NCBI GenBank assembly: GCA_023388205.1
Contig: JAEWGS010000073.1
Coordinates: 1 to 24,664 of the forward strand
Origin: Bacillota bacterium
GTDB taxonomy: Bacteria > Bacillota > Clostridia > Saccharofermentanales > Fastidiosipilaceae
Direction of reading: 5' to 3'
Length of the DNA: 24,664 nucleotides
Made by a program: the position numbers and the translations under genes. The notes under the pieces were generated by a model, which did not search any database, was not told the DNA's origin, and worked only from the letters and a program-made list of their open reading frames with translations. Position 1 is the stretch's first letter; the number at the start of each line of letters is the position of its first letter. This document shows, piece by piece, positions 6,761 through 15,014 of the stretch.

Positions 6761-9103
6761 GTGAGGATACAGCGCAAAATTATGGACCCAAAAATCAAGC
6801 GGATCTTCTTTGGTTTTCTTGCCATTTTTTATGGGCTCTTGAGTCTCGTTGCGTACCTCTACTTCATTCAGTTTCGCCACATGTCCCAAAATCGAGAGCG
6901 CCAGATTATTGCTGAAACGATTGGTCAGCAGGCAGAACTCCTCGATAATCTCCTTCGAGAATTGAGACAAAGCGGGATCGCTGCTTTGTCTGCACCGAAT
7001 ATCGTTAGGCTTAAATCTAATAGCCGCAACAGCTTCGATCGAATCACGGGACAAAGAGAGCTCGCGAGTTTTGTCGCAGCCCGTTCTTACCTCAAGTCGG
7101 CCTACCTCATCAATCAACGCGAGTCCTGGGTTTACAGCAGTGATGAAAATGATTTCAGCGCGCAGATGTCTGAATTCAGTGATCAGGCGGTTCTTGATCT
7201 TTTTGAAAATCAAAAGGACGCTTGCACTGCCAGCTGGAAATTGAGACGCTACGGAGAAGGATCGGCGGCACAAGGATCGGCGGTCCTCAGTACAGCTATT
7301 TTTGCGGACGACCAGATGGCGCTGATTTTGAATGTGGATCCAGCTTCTTTATGGCGCCTGTTCGACGAGCCAAATGCCATTTCGCTCATTTTGCAAAACG
7401 ACTTCCAGTATTCATTGATGAGCCAAGACACAGATGACGTGTTGCTGAGTCAAGCGATGGCGCAGATCGTTGATTTTATCGGTCGAAAACAACAAGAAGG
7501 CGCGAGCGAGCGTTTTCTGCCCGAAGCTGAAGAGCGACTTGAAGGTGAATTTTCTCAGCGCTTGAATGGAAATTATCGGATCTTTTCACAAAGTCTAAAA
7601 AATAGCGAATTAGCTTTTTACCATTTTATTCCGGAAGAGAGAATTGACAGTCAAGGTGAAGCGCTGGCTTATCGAATTCTTTTGATTTTTGTCTTTGTCC
7701 TGATTTTGACGATTCCTACCTTTATTTGGACCTGCCGCAAAGTTCTTTGGCCTTTTGCAAAAAGCTTAGCCTTTGTTCATGAAGTGTCCTTGTCTCGAGA
7801 GAATCGTACGCTGGATTCTTTTGTGATTGATATGACAAAGCGCATGGCGTATTTGCGCCTTTTCGAGAAGTTGGGCGGAGAAAGTGATTTTCGTCTGGTG
7901 AGCGGCGGGCTGTCTGAGCGGCTCATCTTGTTGGGCACGGATCAGCTCAGCCATCAGGGGCAGTTGAGCGAGGCTTTGGGTGAGCGTCTATTAAGAGAAG
8001 AAGCGTTGGGCGATCTTGCCGCAGAAGTTTTTTGCTTCGAGCACTTTGTCGTTTGGATTGTCAAAGAGGATCAGCTTGAAAATGCGATGGATCGACTTAC
8101 GATTTTTCTCCAAAAAGAGCGAGTGCAAAAGGAAGCGCCGAATGGTATGGGCGCTCAAACAGGACTTTTTATCAGCGCTTCTTTGAGCTTGGCTGAAGCT
8201 TACTATAAGGCTTTGGTCAATCTACAAGAATTGAAATTGCTTTTTGACTTTTTCAACGTAGAGCAAGCGTCTTTGCGTCATGACGAAAACTTCGGACAGC
8301 CTGGCGTCTTTGAATCTGAGATCTTTGAGCCTAGCGCCTTTGATCCTGGCGCGGCTTTTGAGCCTCAAAATAGCCAAGGGAAAATATCGATGGAGAAAGA
8401 GGACAGCCTAGTTCTCATCCATGAAAAGGATGTTGATGCTCTCAAGACGCAGGTGGATCGGTCGGAGGTCAGGTTGAAAGATATCTTCAGTATGGAGCTG
8501 GACCTGGGCTACGAGGAGCTTTTGAAAAAAAGAATTGATGAATGGTGTGACTGCCTCAAAAAGTATAGGGCCGCTTGTCTTTCGGAAAAGATAGAAGGGG
8601 ATTTGCTCGAGGTCGAACGTGATTTGAACCTTTCACCGGAGGATCGAAGAAAATTTAGTGATCTCAGCAGATCAAAAGCAGCTGAGCTGAAGCTGTTTTT
8701 ATACGAGTCATTCGCGAGGCATTTTTGCGACAAAATGGAAAAAAGAATGAAGCGAAACCGTGATCTTACAGAAACAGTCAAGCGGATGTGCCTTGAAGAA
8801 TTGGACAACCCAAACCTGTCGCTGAAACTGCTTGCAGCTCGGTTGAATTTGAACAGTGAGTACTTAGGAAGAATTTTCAAAGATACCGTTGAACTTTCGG
8901 TCACCGCCTATATCAAAGAATTGCGCATGGAGCGAGCGCGAAGGCTGCTCGAGGAAACAGATTGGTCCCATCGCAAGATCTGTGAAAAAATCGGCATGGA
9001 TAATACCGCGTATTTTTATACGCTCTTCAGGAATCAATTTGGCCAAACGCCGGGTGAGTATCGAAAGTCGCTGAATCTCAACGAGCCAGCAGCTGATCAA
9101 TGA
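6761..9103 (+). CDS. Membrane-anchored AraC-family regulator
   Basis: This 780-residue protein has one membrane segment near residues 15-36, an outer domain of about 270 residues, a second membrane segment near 305-326, a cytoplasmic linker of about 340 residues and a C-terminal AraC-type double helix-turn-helix (about 670-772; LSLKLLAARLNLNSEYLGRI and the closing FGQTPGEYR). Proteins of this build sense an external signal and bind DNA from the membrane. It is transcribed away from the solute-binding protein gene, so it probably controls that importer. The GTG at 6761 has GGGGAG six bases upstream; the ATG at 6782 has no good site. The linker contains a degenerate Phe-Glu-Pro-Ala stretch (FEPSAFDPGAAFEP). 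The last codons and the TGA lie inside a 19-base tandem repeat. Confidence 0.87.
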   Translation: MRIQRKIMDPKIKRIFFGFLAIFYGLLSLVAYLYFIQFRHMSQNRERQIIAETIGQQAELLDNLLRELRQSGIAALSAPNIVRLKSNSRNSFDRITGQRELASFVAARSYLKSAYLINQRESWVYSSDENDFSAQMSEFSDQAVLDLFENQKDACTASWKLRRYGEGSAAQGSAVLSTAIFADDQMALILNVDPASLWRLFDEPNAISLILQNDFQYSLMSQDTDDVLLSQAMAQIVDFIGRKQQEGASERFLPEAEERLEGEFSQRLNGNYRIFSQSLKNSELAFYHFIPEERIDSQGEALAYRILLIFVFVLILTIPTFIWTCRKVLWPFAKSLAFVHEVSLSRENRTLDSFVIDMTKRMAYLRLFEKLGGESDFRLVSGGLSERLILLGTDQLSHQGQLSEALGERLLREEALGDLAAEVFCFEHFVVWIVKEDQLENAMDRLTIFLQKERVQKEAPNGMGAQTGLFISASLSLAEAYYKALVNLQELKLLFDFFNVEQASLRHDENFGQPGVFESEIFEPSAFDPGAAFEPQNSQGKISMEKEDSLVLIHEKDVDALKTQVDRSEVRLKDIFSMELDLGYEELLKKRIDEWCDCLKKYRAACLSEKIEGDLLEVERDLNLSPEDRRKFSDLSRSKAAELKLFLYESFARHFCDKMEKRMKRNRDLTETVKRMCLEELDNPNLSLKLLAARLNLNSEYLGRIFKDTVELSVTAYIKELRMERARRLLEETDWSHRKICEKIGMDNTAYFYTLFRNQFGQTPGEYRKSLNLNEPAADQ

Positions 9104-9137
9104 GCCAGCAGCTGATCAACGAGCCAGCAGCTGAATA
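9081..9137 (+). repeat. Three tandem 19-base repeats across the regulator stop codon
   Basis: Copies at 9081-9099, 9100-9118 and 9119-9137 share the core GAGCCAGCAGCTGA and differ at few positions. The TGA of the AraC-type gene (9101-9103) is in the second copy. Since 19 is not a multiple of three, gain or loss of a copy would change the C-terminus. Confidence 0.85.
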
Positions 9138-9162
9138 GAACCTTCAGCTGAATAGAGCCTTC
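9129..9162 (+). repeat. Two tandem 17-base repeats
   Basis: AGCTGAATAGAACCTTC (9129-9145) is followed directly by a copy with one change (9146-9162). It overlaps the end of the 19-base repeat array and shares its AGCTGA element, so the two arrays probably arose by stepwise duplication. Confidence 0.75.
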
Positions 9163-9294
9163 AGAAAACGATCGGAAGTCTTTCGGCCAGTTTTAGGAAG
9201 CGCTTGCGCGGCTTAGGTGGGCGCTTGCGCCGTGGGGGGTTAAAATAGTGAGGTCAGCTAGCGTGAGGTGCGCTTTCAAGAAAGGGGATCAAAC

Positions 9295-10446
9295 ATGAGC
9301 GAATCAACCCAAACTTCTTTTGTTCAAGGCTCTCGTAGCATGAGGCCTTTACTGACGGTGGTGATCCCGAGCTATAACTCTGAAGCGACTTTGGAGCGGG
9401 CTTTGAGAAATTTAATTCCGCAGCGTCAGCGTTTGGAAGTTTTAATCGTCAATGATGGGTCTAAAGATCGGACGCATGACATCGCTTCTGAATATGCAAA
9501 GCGCTACCCAGAGTTCCATTGTATCGACCAGGAGAACAAAGGCCACGGCGGTGCGATCAACACAGGCTTAGCCCTTGCGCGTGCGCCTTGGTTTAAGGTC
9601 TTAGACAGTGATGATCAGCTGGACCTCGATCACTTGCCTAAAGTTTTGGACCGACTTGAGGCGCTTTTGGCTGACGAAAGGTGCGATGCGTTGATCTGTG
9701 ATTTTCGCTATGAATACGTGTGGAATAAGTCAACGGCACCGCTTCGTTCTTTTGAAGATGTGGACGGAACGCTTTATCGGGTGAAGCGGGTTTCTTATGC
9801 GCGCCATTTTTCAAAAAATAAGCTCTCGAGTTGGGCTGATGCGGATTTTACCTTGCCGTCTTTAATTTTGATGCACGCTTTGATTTATCGAACCGATTTT
9901 TTGCGTCGTATCGAGTTGGAGCTGCCTGAGCATGTCAGCTATGAAGATAATCTCTATGTTTTCTTGCCACAATTTCATTTGCGCCAATTTTGGTACGAGC
10001 CTATAGTGCTTTATCGCTACTACATTGGACGTGAAGGACAAAGCGTATCTTTGCCCTCGATTCTCAAAAATAGTAAGAAGCAGTTACAAGTGACGAGCGA
10101 GTTATTTCATAAATCTAAAGAGGTCAATTGGCAGGATCTGCCGAAAGCTTTGCGTCTTTATGCCGAAGACCACGCGGCGCGCATGGTTGTCATGAGCCTC
10201 TTTCCGATTGCGATGGGTGAGGACCCGAAGGGTGAGAGCGAGCAAAAACAAAAGCACATTCGCCACAAAATAAAGCGTGTCGAAGAGGAACTTGAGCGTC
10301 TGAATCCTGAGCTTTGGCGTCGCGTCAAGCATGACCCGCGCGTTTTAGCGGTGCGCCGTATGGGGAGTCGTTTGGGGGCAAAAGGTTCCGCTTTTATTGT
10401 GCGCACGGTGCTGCGCGCCAAAGGGATTGATCCGCGAAAAAAATAA
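9295..10446 (+). CDS. Family 2 glycosyltransferase
   Basis: This 383-residue protein belongs to the GT-A fold family 2 transferases, which move a sugar from a nucleotide-sugar to an acceptor, usually for cell-surface polymers. Near the N-terminus it shows LTVVIPSYNSEATLERAL (residues 20-37), VLIVNDGSKDRT (49-60), GHGGAINTGLALARAP (83-98) and the metal-binding DSDD (104-107); an ED pair in HVSYEDNLY fits the catalytic base region. No membrane segment is obvious, so it is probably cytoplasmic or membrane-associated. The ATG at 9295 has AAAGGGG seven bases upstream; the frame could extend to 9268 but without a site. It stands alone, with tandem repeats on both sides. Donor and acceptor cannot be read from the sequence. 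Confidence 0.88.
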   Translation: MSESTQTSFVQGSRSMRPLLTVVIPSYNSEATLERALRNLIPQRQRLEVLIVNDGSKDRTHDIASEYAKRYPEFHCIDQENKGHGGAINTGLALARAPWFKVLDSDDQLDLDHLPKVLDRLEALLADERCDALICDFRYEYVWNKSTAPLRSFEDVDGTLYRVKRVSYARHFSKNKLSSWADADFTLPSLILMHALIYRTDFLRRIELELPEHVSYEDNLYVFLPQFHLRQFWYEPIVLYRYYIGREGQSVSLPSILKNSKKQLQVTSELFHKSKEVNWQDLPKALRLYAEDHAARMVVMSLFPIAMGEDPKGESEQKQKHIRHKIKRVEEELERLNPELWRRVKHDPRVLAVRRMGSRLGAKGSAFIVRTVLRAKGIDPRKK

Positions 10447-10526
10447 GTCATGAGCGCTGGACTCAGCTTGTATAAATTGGCGCAGCAACATGAAGGTGCA
10501 TCCGAGCTCAATTGAATGGGGCAGAC

Positions 10527-10595
10527 GCAGCAAGCCGCCCCTTTCGCTTGCAGCAAGCCGCCTCTTTCGCTTGCAGCAAGCCGCCCCTTTCGCTT
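10527..10595 (+). repeat. Three tandem 23-base repeats
   Basis: Copies at 10527-10549, 10550-10572 and 10573-10595 begin GCAGCAAGCCGCC and end TTTCGCTT; only one base differs, in the second copy. Each junction makes GCTTG-CAG-CAAGC, a five-base-pair hairpin. There are no spacers, so this is not a CRISPR array. Confidence 0.9.
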
Positions 10596-10621
10596 GCATA
10601 AAAAAGTAATTTTGAAATAAT
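10594..10621 (+). promoter_or_regulatory. Possible promoter of the uridine phosphorylase gene
   Basis: TTGCAT (10594-10599) and AATAAT (10616-10621) are 16 bases apart. The -10 element matches five of six consensus bases; the -35 element is weak. The first bases of the -35 element come from the end of the last 23-base repeat. Confidence 0.3.
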
Positions 10622-10623
10622 TG

Positions 10624-10640
10624 GCTCAAAGCCTTTGAGC
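10624..10640. promoter_or_regulatory. Perfect hairpin in the leader of the phosphorylase gene
   Basis: GCTCAAA (10624-10630) and TTTGAGC (10634-10640) form a seven-base-pair stem with the loop GCC, about 70 bases before the ATG. No T run follows, so it is not an intrinsic terminator. It may be an operator or an mRNA structure. Confidence 0.4.
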
Positions 10641-10709
10641 TGAGCTAAGCTGAGCGCCGAGTGGGCGCAAAAGAGCGGACAGACTGAAAGGTTTGAGAAG
10701 GAGTTTGTT

Positions 10710-11477
10710 ATGAAAAACGGTGAAGTGAAATACCATCTTGGCTTTGGTGCTGAACATGGCGCAAAATACGTGATTTTGCCGGGCGATCCCGCGCGCGTAG
10801 AGAAAATTGCGAAGCAATTAGATTCGGCGGAGTTTTTCCATCAGAATCGTGAATATACGGCCTGGCTCGGCTTTTTGGAGGGCGAAAAGGTGCTCGTGAT
10901 GAGCACGGGGATGGGCGGTCCTTCGACTGCGATTGCGGTTGAAGAGCTGATTCAAACGGGCGTGACACATTTCCTTCGTGTGGGGACTTGCGGTGGTATG
11001 CAACAGCATGTTTTGCCGGGCGACCTTGTCATTGCGCAGTCTGCGATTCGACAGGAAGGCACGAGCCGCGAGTACATGCCGATTGAAGTACCGGCGGCAG
11101 CGGACTTTGAGATGACCTTGGCTTTGCGTGAGGCGGCGAAGCGTTTAGGTATGCGTGCGCATGTGGGTACGGTTCAGTGCAAAGACTCTTTTTACGGTCA
11201 GCATAGCCCAGAAAGCATGCCGATCCATGCGGAACTTTTGGCGCGCTGGGAAGCTTATATTCAATCGGGTTGCTTGGCCTCTGAGATGGAGTCCGCAGCG
11301 CTTTATGCCGTGTGTAGTTGTCGCAAGGTCAAAGCGGCTTGTGTGCTCCATGTCATTTGGAACCAAGAGCGCGCCAAAGCTGGACAACAAGATCAAGAAA
11401 ACCACGAGACCAATCAAGCGATTCGCTGCGGCATCGAGGCGATCCGTCAGATGATTTTAGATGAGAAGCATCAGTGA
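10710..11477 (+). CDS. udp: Uridine phosphorylase
   Basis: This 255-residue cytoplasmic enzyme splits uridine with phosphate into uracil and ribose 1-phosphate, in pyrimidine salvage. It shows the phosphate-binding PGDPARV near the N-terminus, STGMGGPSTAIAVEEL, the family signature RVGTCGG, DSFYGQ (uracil-binding region typical of Udp) and ASEMESAALY near residue 190. Length matches the E. coli enzyme. The ATG at 10710 has AAGGAG six bases upstream. It appears to be a single-gene unit between the repeat region and the metallopeptidase gene. A broader nucleoside phosphorylase role is possible, but the DSFYGQ region favours uridine. Confidence 0.88.
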   Translation: MKNGEVKYHLGFGAEHGAKYVILPGDPARVEKIAKQLDSAEFFHQNREYTAWLGFLEGEKVLVMSTGMGGPSTAIAVEELIQTGVTHFLRVGTCGGMQQHVLPGDLVIAQSAIRQEGTSREYMPIEVPAAADFEMTLALREAAKRLGMRAHVGTVQCKDSFYGQHSPESMPIHAELLARWEAYIQSGCLASEMESAALYAVCSCRKVKAACVLHVIWNQERAKAGQQDQENHETNQAIRCGIEAIRQMILDEKHQ

Positions 11478-11535
11478 GACATCACTTGCGCTTGAGGGGC
11501 ATAAGTCCTTTTGAGTCAAGATAAGAGGGGAAGGC

Positions 11536-12519
11536 ATGGACTGGAAAAATTATCGAAGTAGCCAAAATGTAGATGACAGGCGCGCGCAAGATCCGGGCGC
11601 TTATAACGGTGGCCTGGGGTTTGGCTATGGGACGCGCGGCGCTTCCGGGGGCTTTCTCTTTGGGGGACTATTACAGATGCTGCTTCGCTTTTTGCCCTGG
11701 TTTTTGTTTTCTGGATCGAGACGTCAAAGAGGTGTGCGGATCGGTTTACTCCTGGTCTTGGGATTGATTGTTTACGGCTTTTATAGTTTTCCTATGGCGC
11801 CCACTCAGGAAACAAGATCGCCGCGCGTGGTTTATGCCCCCAATACAGGGAATGGTGTGGAACTCGCTGAGGAAGAAGAACGGGCTGATTTTGCCAAGAA
11901 ATTGATGGCGATGACAGAAGACGTGTGGTCTGAGATTTTCTCGGAGGCGGGACTTCAATATGAACCGGCAACCTTGGTGCTTTATCGAGGGTATACGCCG
12001 AGTGCCTGCGGCATGGCTCAGTCGGCGACGGGACCTTTTTATTGCTCTCGGGACAAAAAGATCTATCTGGATTTGAGCTTTTACGATGAAATGAGAGAGA
12101 AATTGGATGCAGAAGGCGATTTTGCGCTCGCTTATGTGTTGGCGCACGAGGTGGGGCATGCCGTACAAGATCAGCTCGGAATTTTAGATGAAGTCCATCA
12201 GCGCATGAGTCAACTGCCTCAAGCTCAAGCGAACCGTTACAGTGTGCGTTTGGAGCTTCAAGCTGACTATCTGGCAGGCGTTTTTGCGCACCATGTCAAG
12301 AGTTTAGCGCGTTTAACACAGGAGGACATTCAAGAGGCCTTGGATGCGGCGTCGGGTGTCGGTGACGATCGTTTACAGCAGCAAGCGCAAGGTTATGTTG
12401 TGCCGGATTCTTTTACGCACGGGACGAGTGCGCAGCGGGTGAATTGGTTTACCAAAGGTTATAAGTTGGGGTCTGTCGATGGGGCGAACCCCTTTGTGGC
12501 AGAGAATTTGGAGGACTGA
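11536..12519 (+). CDS. YpfJ-type neutral zinc metallopeptidase
   Basis: This 327-residue protein belongs to the YpfJ/KPN_02809 family of putative membrane-bound zinc metallopeptidases. The N-terminal 60 residues are Gly-rich with MDWKNYRSSQNVDDRR, typical of the family; one membrane segment lies near residues 68-86. The extracellular domain has the conserved CGMAQSATGPFYC, the zinc motif HEVGH (204-208) and a likely third ligand in RLELQADYLAG (near 240). Its substrate is not known. The ATG at 11536 follows a GAGGGGAAGG site. It starts 58 bases after the uridine phosphorylase stop with no terminator seen between them, so they may be co-transcribed. A bidirectional terminator follows at 12531. 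Confidence 0.88.
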   Translation: MDWKNYRSSQNVDDRRAQDPGAYNGGLGFGYGTRGASGGFLFGGLLQMLLRFLPWFLFSGSRRQRGVRIGLLLVLGLIVYGFYSFPMAPTQETRSPRVVYAPNTGNGVELAEEEERADFAKKLMAMTEDVWSEIFSEAGLQYEPATLVLYRGYTPSACGMAQSATGPFYCSRDKKIYLDLSFYDEMREKLDAEGDFALAYVLAHEVGHAVQDQLGILDEVHQRMSQLPQAQANRYSVRLELQADYLAGVFAHHVKSLARLTQEDIQEALDAASGVGDDRLQQQAQGYVVPDSFTHGTSAQRVNWFTKGYKLGSVDGANPFVAENLED

Positions 12520-12530
12520 GGTTGAAGATA

Positions 12531-12567
12531 AAAAGGGCAAGACGTGTTAGTTGTCTCGCCCTTTTTT
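12531..12567. terminator. Bidirectional terminator between convergent genes
   Basis: AAAAGGGC (12531-12538) pairs with GCCC and the following T run (12558-12567), and AGAC/GTCT extends the stem after one mismatch. A T run follows on both strands. It ends the metallopeptidase gene on the plus strand and the dehydrogenase gene on the minus strand. Confidence 0.85.
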
Positions 12568-12598
12568 GAATGAGCTATTTTGAGATGAGGACCAATCT

Positions 12599-13504
12599 TT
12601 ATTCTTCGTCATAAGCCTTAAACAAAACTTGTGTCCCTGAGTCGCCGAAGCCTTTTTCCGCGAGAGCTTGACACATTTCGAGTACCTTTTGTCCAATCGG
12701 CAGTTGAAGCGTGCCCGCATTTTCTTGGCCGAGGCGCAGATCTTTGATGAAGTGTTTCAAAAAGAAGCCAGGCTGCATATCGTCTTCGATCATTTTGGCT
12801 CCATTGTGTTCGCCTTGCCAAGAGTGAGCCGAGCCATGGTTAATGACTTGATGGACGCTCATCAGATCGAGCCCTTTGGATTTTGCGTAAGAGAGGGCTT
12901 CACAGATCCCCGCCAAAGCACCGGCGATGGCGAGTTGATTAGCGAGCTTCATATCTTGGCCAGAACCTGAAGCGCCCATGTAGCAAACGCTTTTTCCGAG
13001 CTTTTGGAAAAGCGGCAAAAGTAAGTCGTAATCTTCTTTTTCACCACCGACCATGATGGAAAGACTGGCATTTTTTGCGCCGAGATCCCCGCCCGTAACC
13101 GGGGCATCGAGCGCGTGCAAGCCGAGGGCTTGGGCTTCTTTTGCGATGCGACGCGCCAGATCGGGGGAGGAGGTTGTCATGTCACAAAGTAAGGCGCCTT
13201 TTGGGGCGTGCGTCAAAATTCCATCTGCACCGAGATAGACGGATGCCACGTCCGTTTCAAAGCCAACAATGGTGAAGACGGCATCGGCCTCGCAAACTGC
13301 ATCAGCAATTGTTTGGCAGACGCGGGCACAGTCGCTCAAAGCTTCTGCCTTTTGAGGACTGCGATTAAAGACGCTGACTTGGTAGCCCGCTTCGGCGAGG
13401 TGACGCGCCATTGGTGCGCCCATGACGCCGGTGCCGATCCAAGCCACTTTTTGGATGTGTCGTCTTGTGTTTTCACTGTTGTTCGTCTTTACACTTCCTT
13501 GCAT
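12599..13504 (-). CDS. Beta-hydroxyacid dehydrogenase, 3-hydroxyisobutyrate type
   Basis: This 301-residue NAD(P)-dependent enzyme belongs to the family of 3-hydroxyisobutyrate and tartronate semialdehyde reductases (MmsB/GarR). It shows the Rossmann motif GTGVMG (residues 24-29) with NRSPQKAEAL after it, the substrate-binding DAPVTGG (133-139), the likely catalytic Lys186 in GQDMKLANQ, and DLRLGQENAG near the C-terminus. The exact acid cannot be told from sequence; NRSPQK after the second strand favours NADPH over NADH (inference). I chose the ATG at 13504 because AAAGGAGG lies five bases upstream; the longer frame overlaps the upstream GH18 gene. It follows that gene by 34 bases and is probably co-transcribed with it. 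Confidence 0.88.
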   Translation of the reverse strand: MQGSVKTNNSENTRRHIQKVAWIGTGVMGAPMARHLAEAGYQVSVFNRSPQKAEALSDCARVCQTIADAVCEADAVFTIVGFETDVASVYLGADGILTHAPKGALLCDMTTSSPDLARRIAKEAQALGLHALDAPVTGGDLGAKNASLSIMVGGEKEDYDLLLPLFQKLGKSVCYMGASGSGQDMKLANQLAIAGALAGICEALSYAKSKGLDLMSVHQVINHGSAHSWQGEHNGAKMIEDDMQPGFFLKHFIKDLRLGQENAGTLQLPIGQKVLEMCQALAEKGFGDSGTQVLFKAYDEE

Positions 13505-13538
13505 ATGAACCTCCTTTGTTGTCGCCCTGAGGTGGATC

Positions 13539-14654
13539 TCAGATTGAAAAATTTTCACTGAGCCATTCGCCAAGCTGACGCGTCATATGACACTTTGCAC
13601 CGAGCCCATACTCCCAAAACATGAGACCTCTGAGCTTTTGATTTTTAACATAGCTGCACTTGGCTTTTAGACTTTCACGATCATCATAGCTGATAAAGCG
13701 ACCTTCGCCATAAAGCCAACTGGCGCTTGCACATCCATCGTGACACTTGACGTAAGCTGCGCTTTGTTCGAGTTCGAGGAGTTCGTCGAGACTTGGGCCG
13801 TAGCCGCCTGTTGAGGCACACATAACACCGTAGCTCTCTTCTGGTGACGAAACTGAGTTAAGCTTCCACTCCCGCGCATAATAGGCCGCGCCAAGGACGA
13901 GCTTTTCGCTGGGGCAAGAGGCGGCCAAGAAGGCTTTGACTGCCGTGTCACAAGACGCATCAGAAAGATCACCCTTCGGGGCATAGAGATTGCTGTGATG
14001 ACCCGTCACGATTGAAAAGCCACCGCGCAGGTCGTAGGTCATGAGCTGAATATAATCAAGGAACGGCACGTAATCGGCGACATCTGTATTTTTGACAAAA
14101 TAACGATCGCCTCCTGCAGCGATGCTCAGGATGCGTTGATCGCCCAGGGTGTGGCGCAGATCCTGCAAAAGCGCGGTAAAAAAGATGTGATCTTCCGGTG
14201 AAGCGCCGATGCCCGCCACACGAAATCCAGGATATTCCCAGTCGATGTCGAGCCCATCAAGTTCGTACTGTTGCAGCGTGTCGAGGCTGCTTTGACAAAA
14301 GCACGCGCGCTTTTTCTCTGATGAGGCCATCTCAGAAAAACCGCCTGAAGACCAACCCCCAACAGAAAGAACGATACGAAGATCTTCTTTCTGTCTGCGC
14401 AGACGAGCGAGCTCTTTGATCAAGTCTGCCGGCGGATCGAAATGGAGCGACGCTTCTTTGACGTGGGCAAAGGCGAGGTTAATCACATCGATGGCCTGGA
14501 GATCGTCAGGGTTGATGAGCGCGAGATCTTTGAGACTACAGTAGGCGATAAGGAGGGGCTTTTGAGGAAGAAGCGGATGTGACGCAAAATTTGAATGCTC
14601 CTGCGAAGGGTGATCCTGTGAGCTTTTGTATGAAGATGATAAAAGAGAAGCCAT
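13539..14654 (-). CDS. GH18 family glycoside hydrolase without signal peptide
   Basis: This 371-residue protein has a glycoside hydrolase family 18 fold: SVGGWSSGGFSEM (residues 97-109), the active-site motif DGLDIDWEYP with catalytic Glu140 and the supporting Asp133, Asp136 and Asp138, MTYDLRGG, and a closing GLMFWEYG. The family cleaves chitin, chitooligosaccharides or N-acetylglucosaminyl bonds by substrate-assisted catalysis. The N-terminus (about 27 polar, Ser-rich residues) has no hydrophobic core, so the enzyme is probably cytoplasmic; no LysM or carbohydrate-binding module is present. The ATG at 14654 has only a weak GGA upstream; a TTG at 14666 is the other option. It is the first gene of a probable two-gene unit with the dehydrogenase downstream. 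Confidence 0.85.
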   Translation of the reverse strand: MASLLSSSYKSSQDHPSQEHSNFASHPLLPQKPLLIAYCSLKDLALINPDDLQAIDVINLAFAHVKEASLHFDPPADLIKELARLRRQKEDLRIVLSVGGWSSGGFSEMASSEKKRACFCQSSLDTLQQYELDGLDIDWEYPGFRVAGIGASPEDHIFFTALLQDLRHTLGDQRILSIAAGGDRYFVKNTDVADYVPFLDYIQLMTYDLRGGFSIVTGHHSNLYAPKGDLSDASCDTAVKAFLAASCPSEKLVLGAAYYAREWKLNSVSSPEESYGVMCASTGGYGPSLDELLELEQSAAYVKCHDGCASASWLYGEGRFISYDDRESLKAKCSYVKNQKLRGLMFWEYGLGAKCHMTRQLGEWLSENFSI

Positions 14655-14804
14655 AGCGTGTTCCAATCTAGAATAAAAGATGCCGTCAGTTTACTCTAAA
14701 TCGAGGTGAAAACGTGGAAAAGACGGAAGTTAAAACAGCGCGCGAAATAGAGCTGAACGTTTGAGGGGAGATTGAGAAAAAAGGAGTGCGGGCGTCAGTG
14801 AGGC

Positions 14805-14859
14805 CACGAAGCGCCGGCAGCATATGAAGCACCGCCGGCGGCACGAAGCGCCGGCAGCA
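14805..14859. repeat. 18-base direct repeat with a central palindrome
   Basis: CACGAAGCGCCGGCAGCA occurs at 14805-14822 and again, identical, at 14842-14859. Between them lies the perfect palindrome CCGCCGGCGG, and each repeat contains GCCGGC. The region can fold into GC-rich hairpins. It sits well upstream of secG and of the GH18 gene. Confidence 0.8.
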
Positions 14860-14927
14860 GGCAGAATATGAAAAAATTGAAGGAAAAGAATAAATCTAAA
14901 TAAAACCCTAATCGCTCGGATGAACTG

Positions 14928-14936
14928 TGCTATAAT
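14928..14936 (+). promoter_or_regulatory. Extended -10 promoter of secG
   Basis: TGCTATAAT at 14928-14936 is a perfect TATAAT with the TGn extension. The -35 region 17 bases upstream is poor, as is common for extended -10 promoters. It lies 79 bases before the secG ATG. Confidence 0.65.
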
Positions 14937-15014
14937 GTTCGGGCATTTCTTGCATGGGTTAGATTTCATAGACTAGAAATGAGTGAGATGAAGATCGTCT
15001 TTTGAGGAGAAGTT

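Larger units (their letters stand above)
14655..15014. other. Gap between the divergent GH18 and secG genes
   Basis: This 360-base region carries an 18-base direct repeat with GC-rich palindromes (14805-14859) and an extended -10 promoter for secG (14928-14936). I could not find a clear promoter for the GH18 gene, and no gene is supported here. Confidence 0.6.

Noticed and set aside
10527..10595. Short regular repeats as a CRISPR array
   Set aside because: The 23-base copies are directly adjacent with no spacers between them, and no cas gene is nearby.
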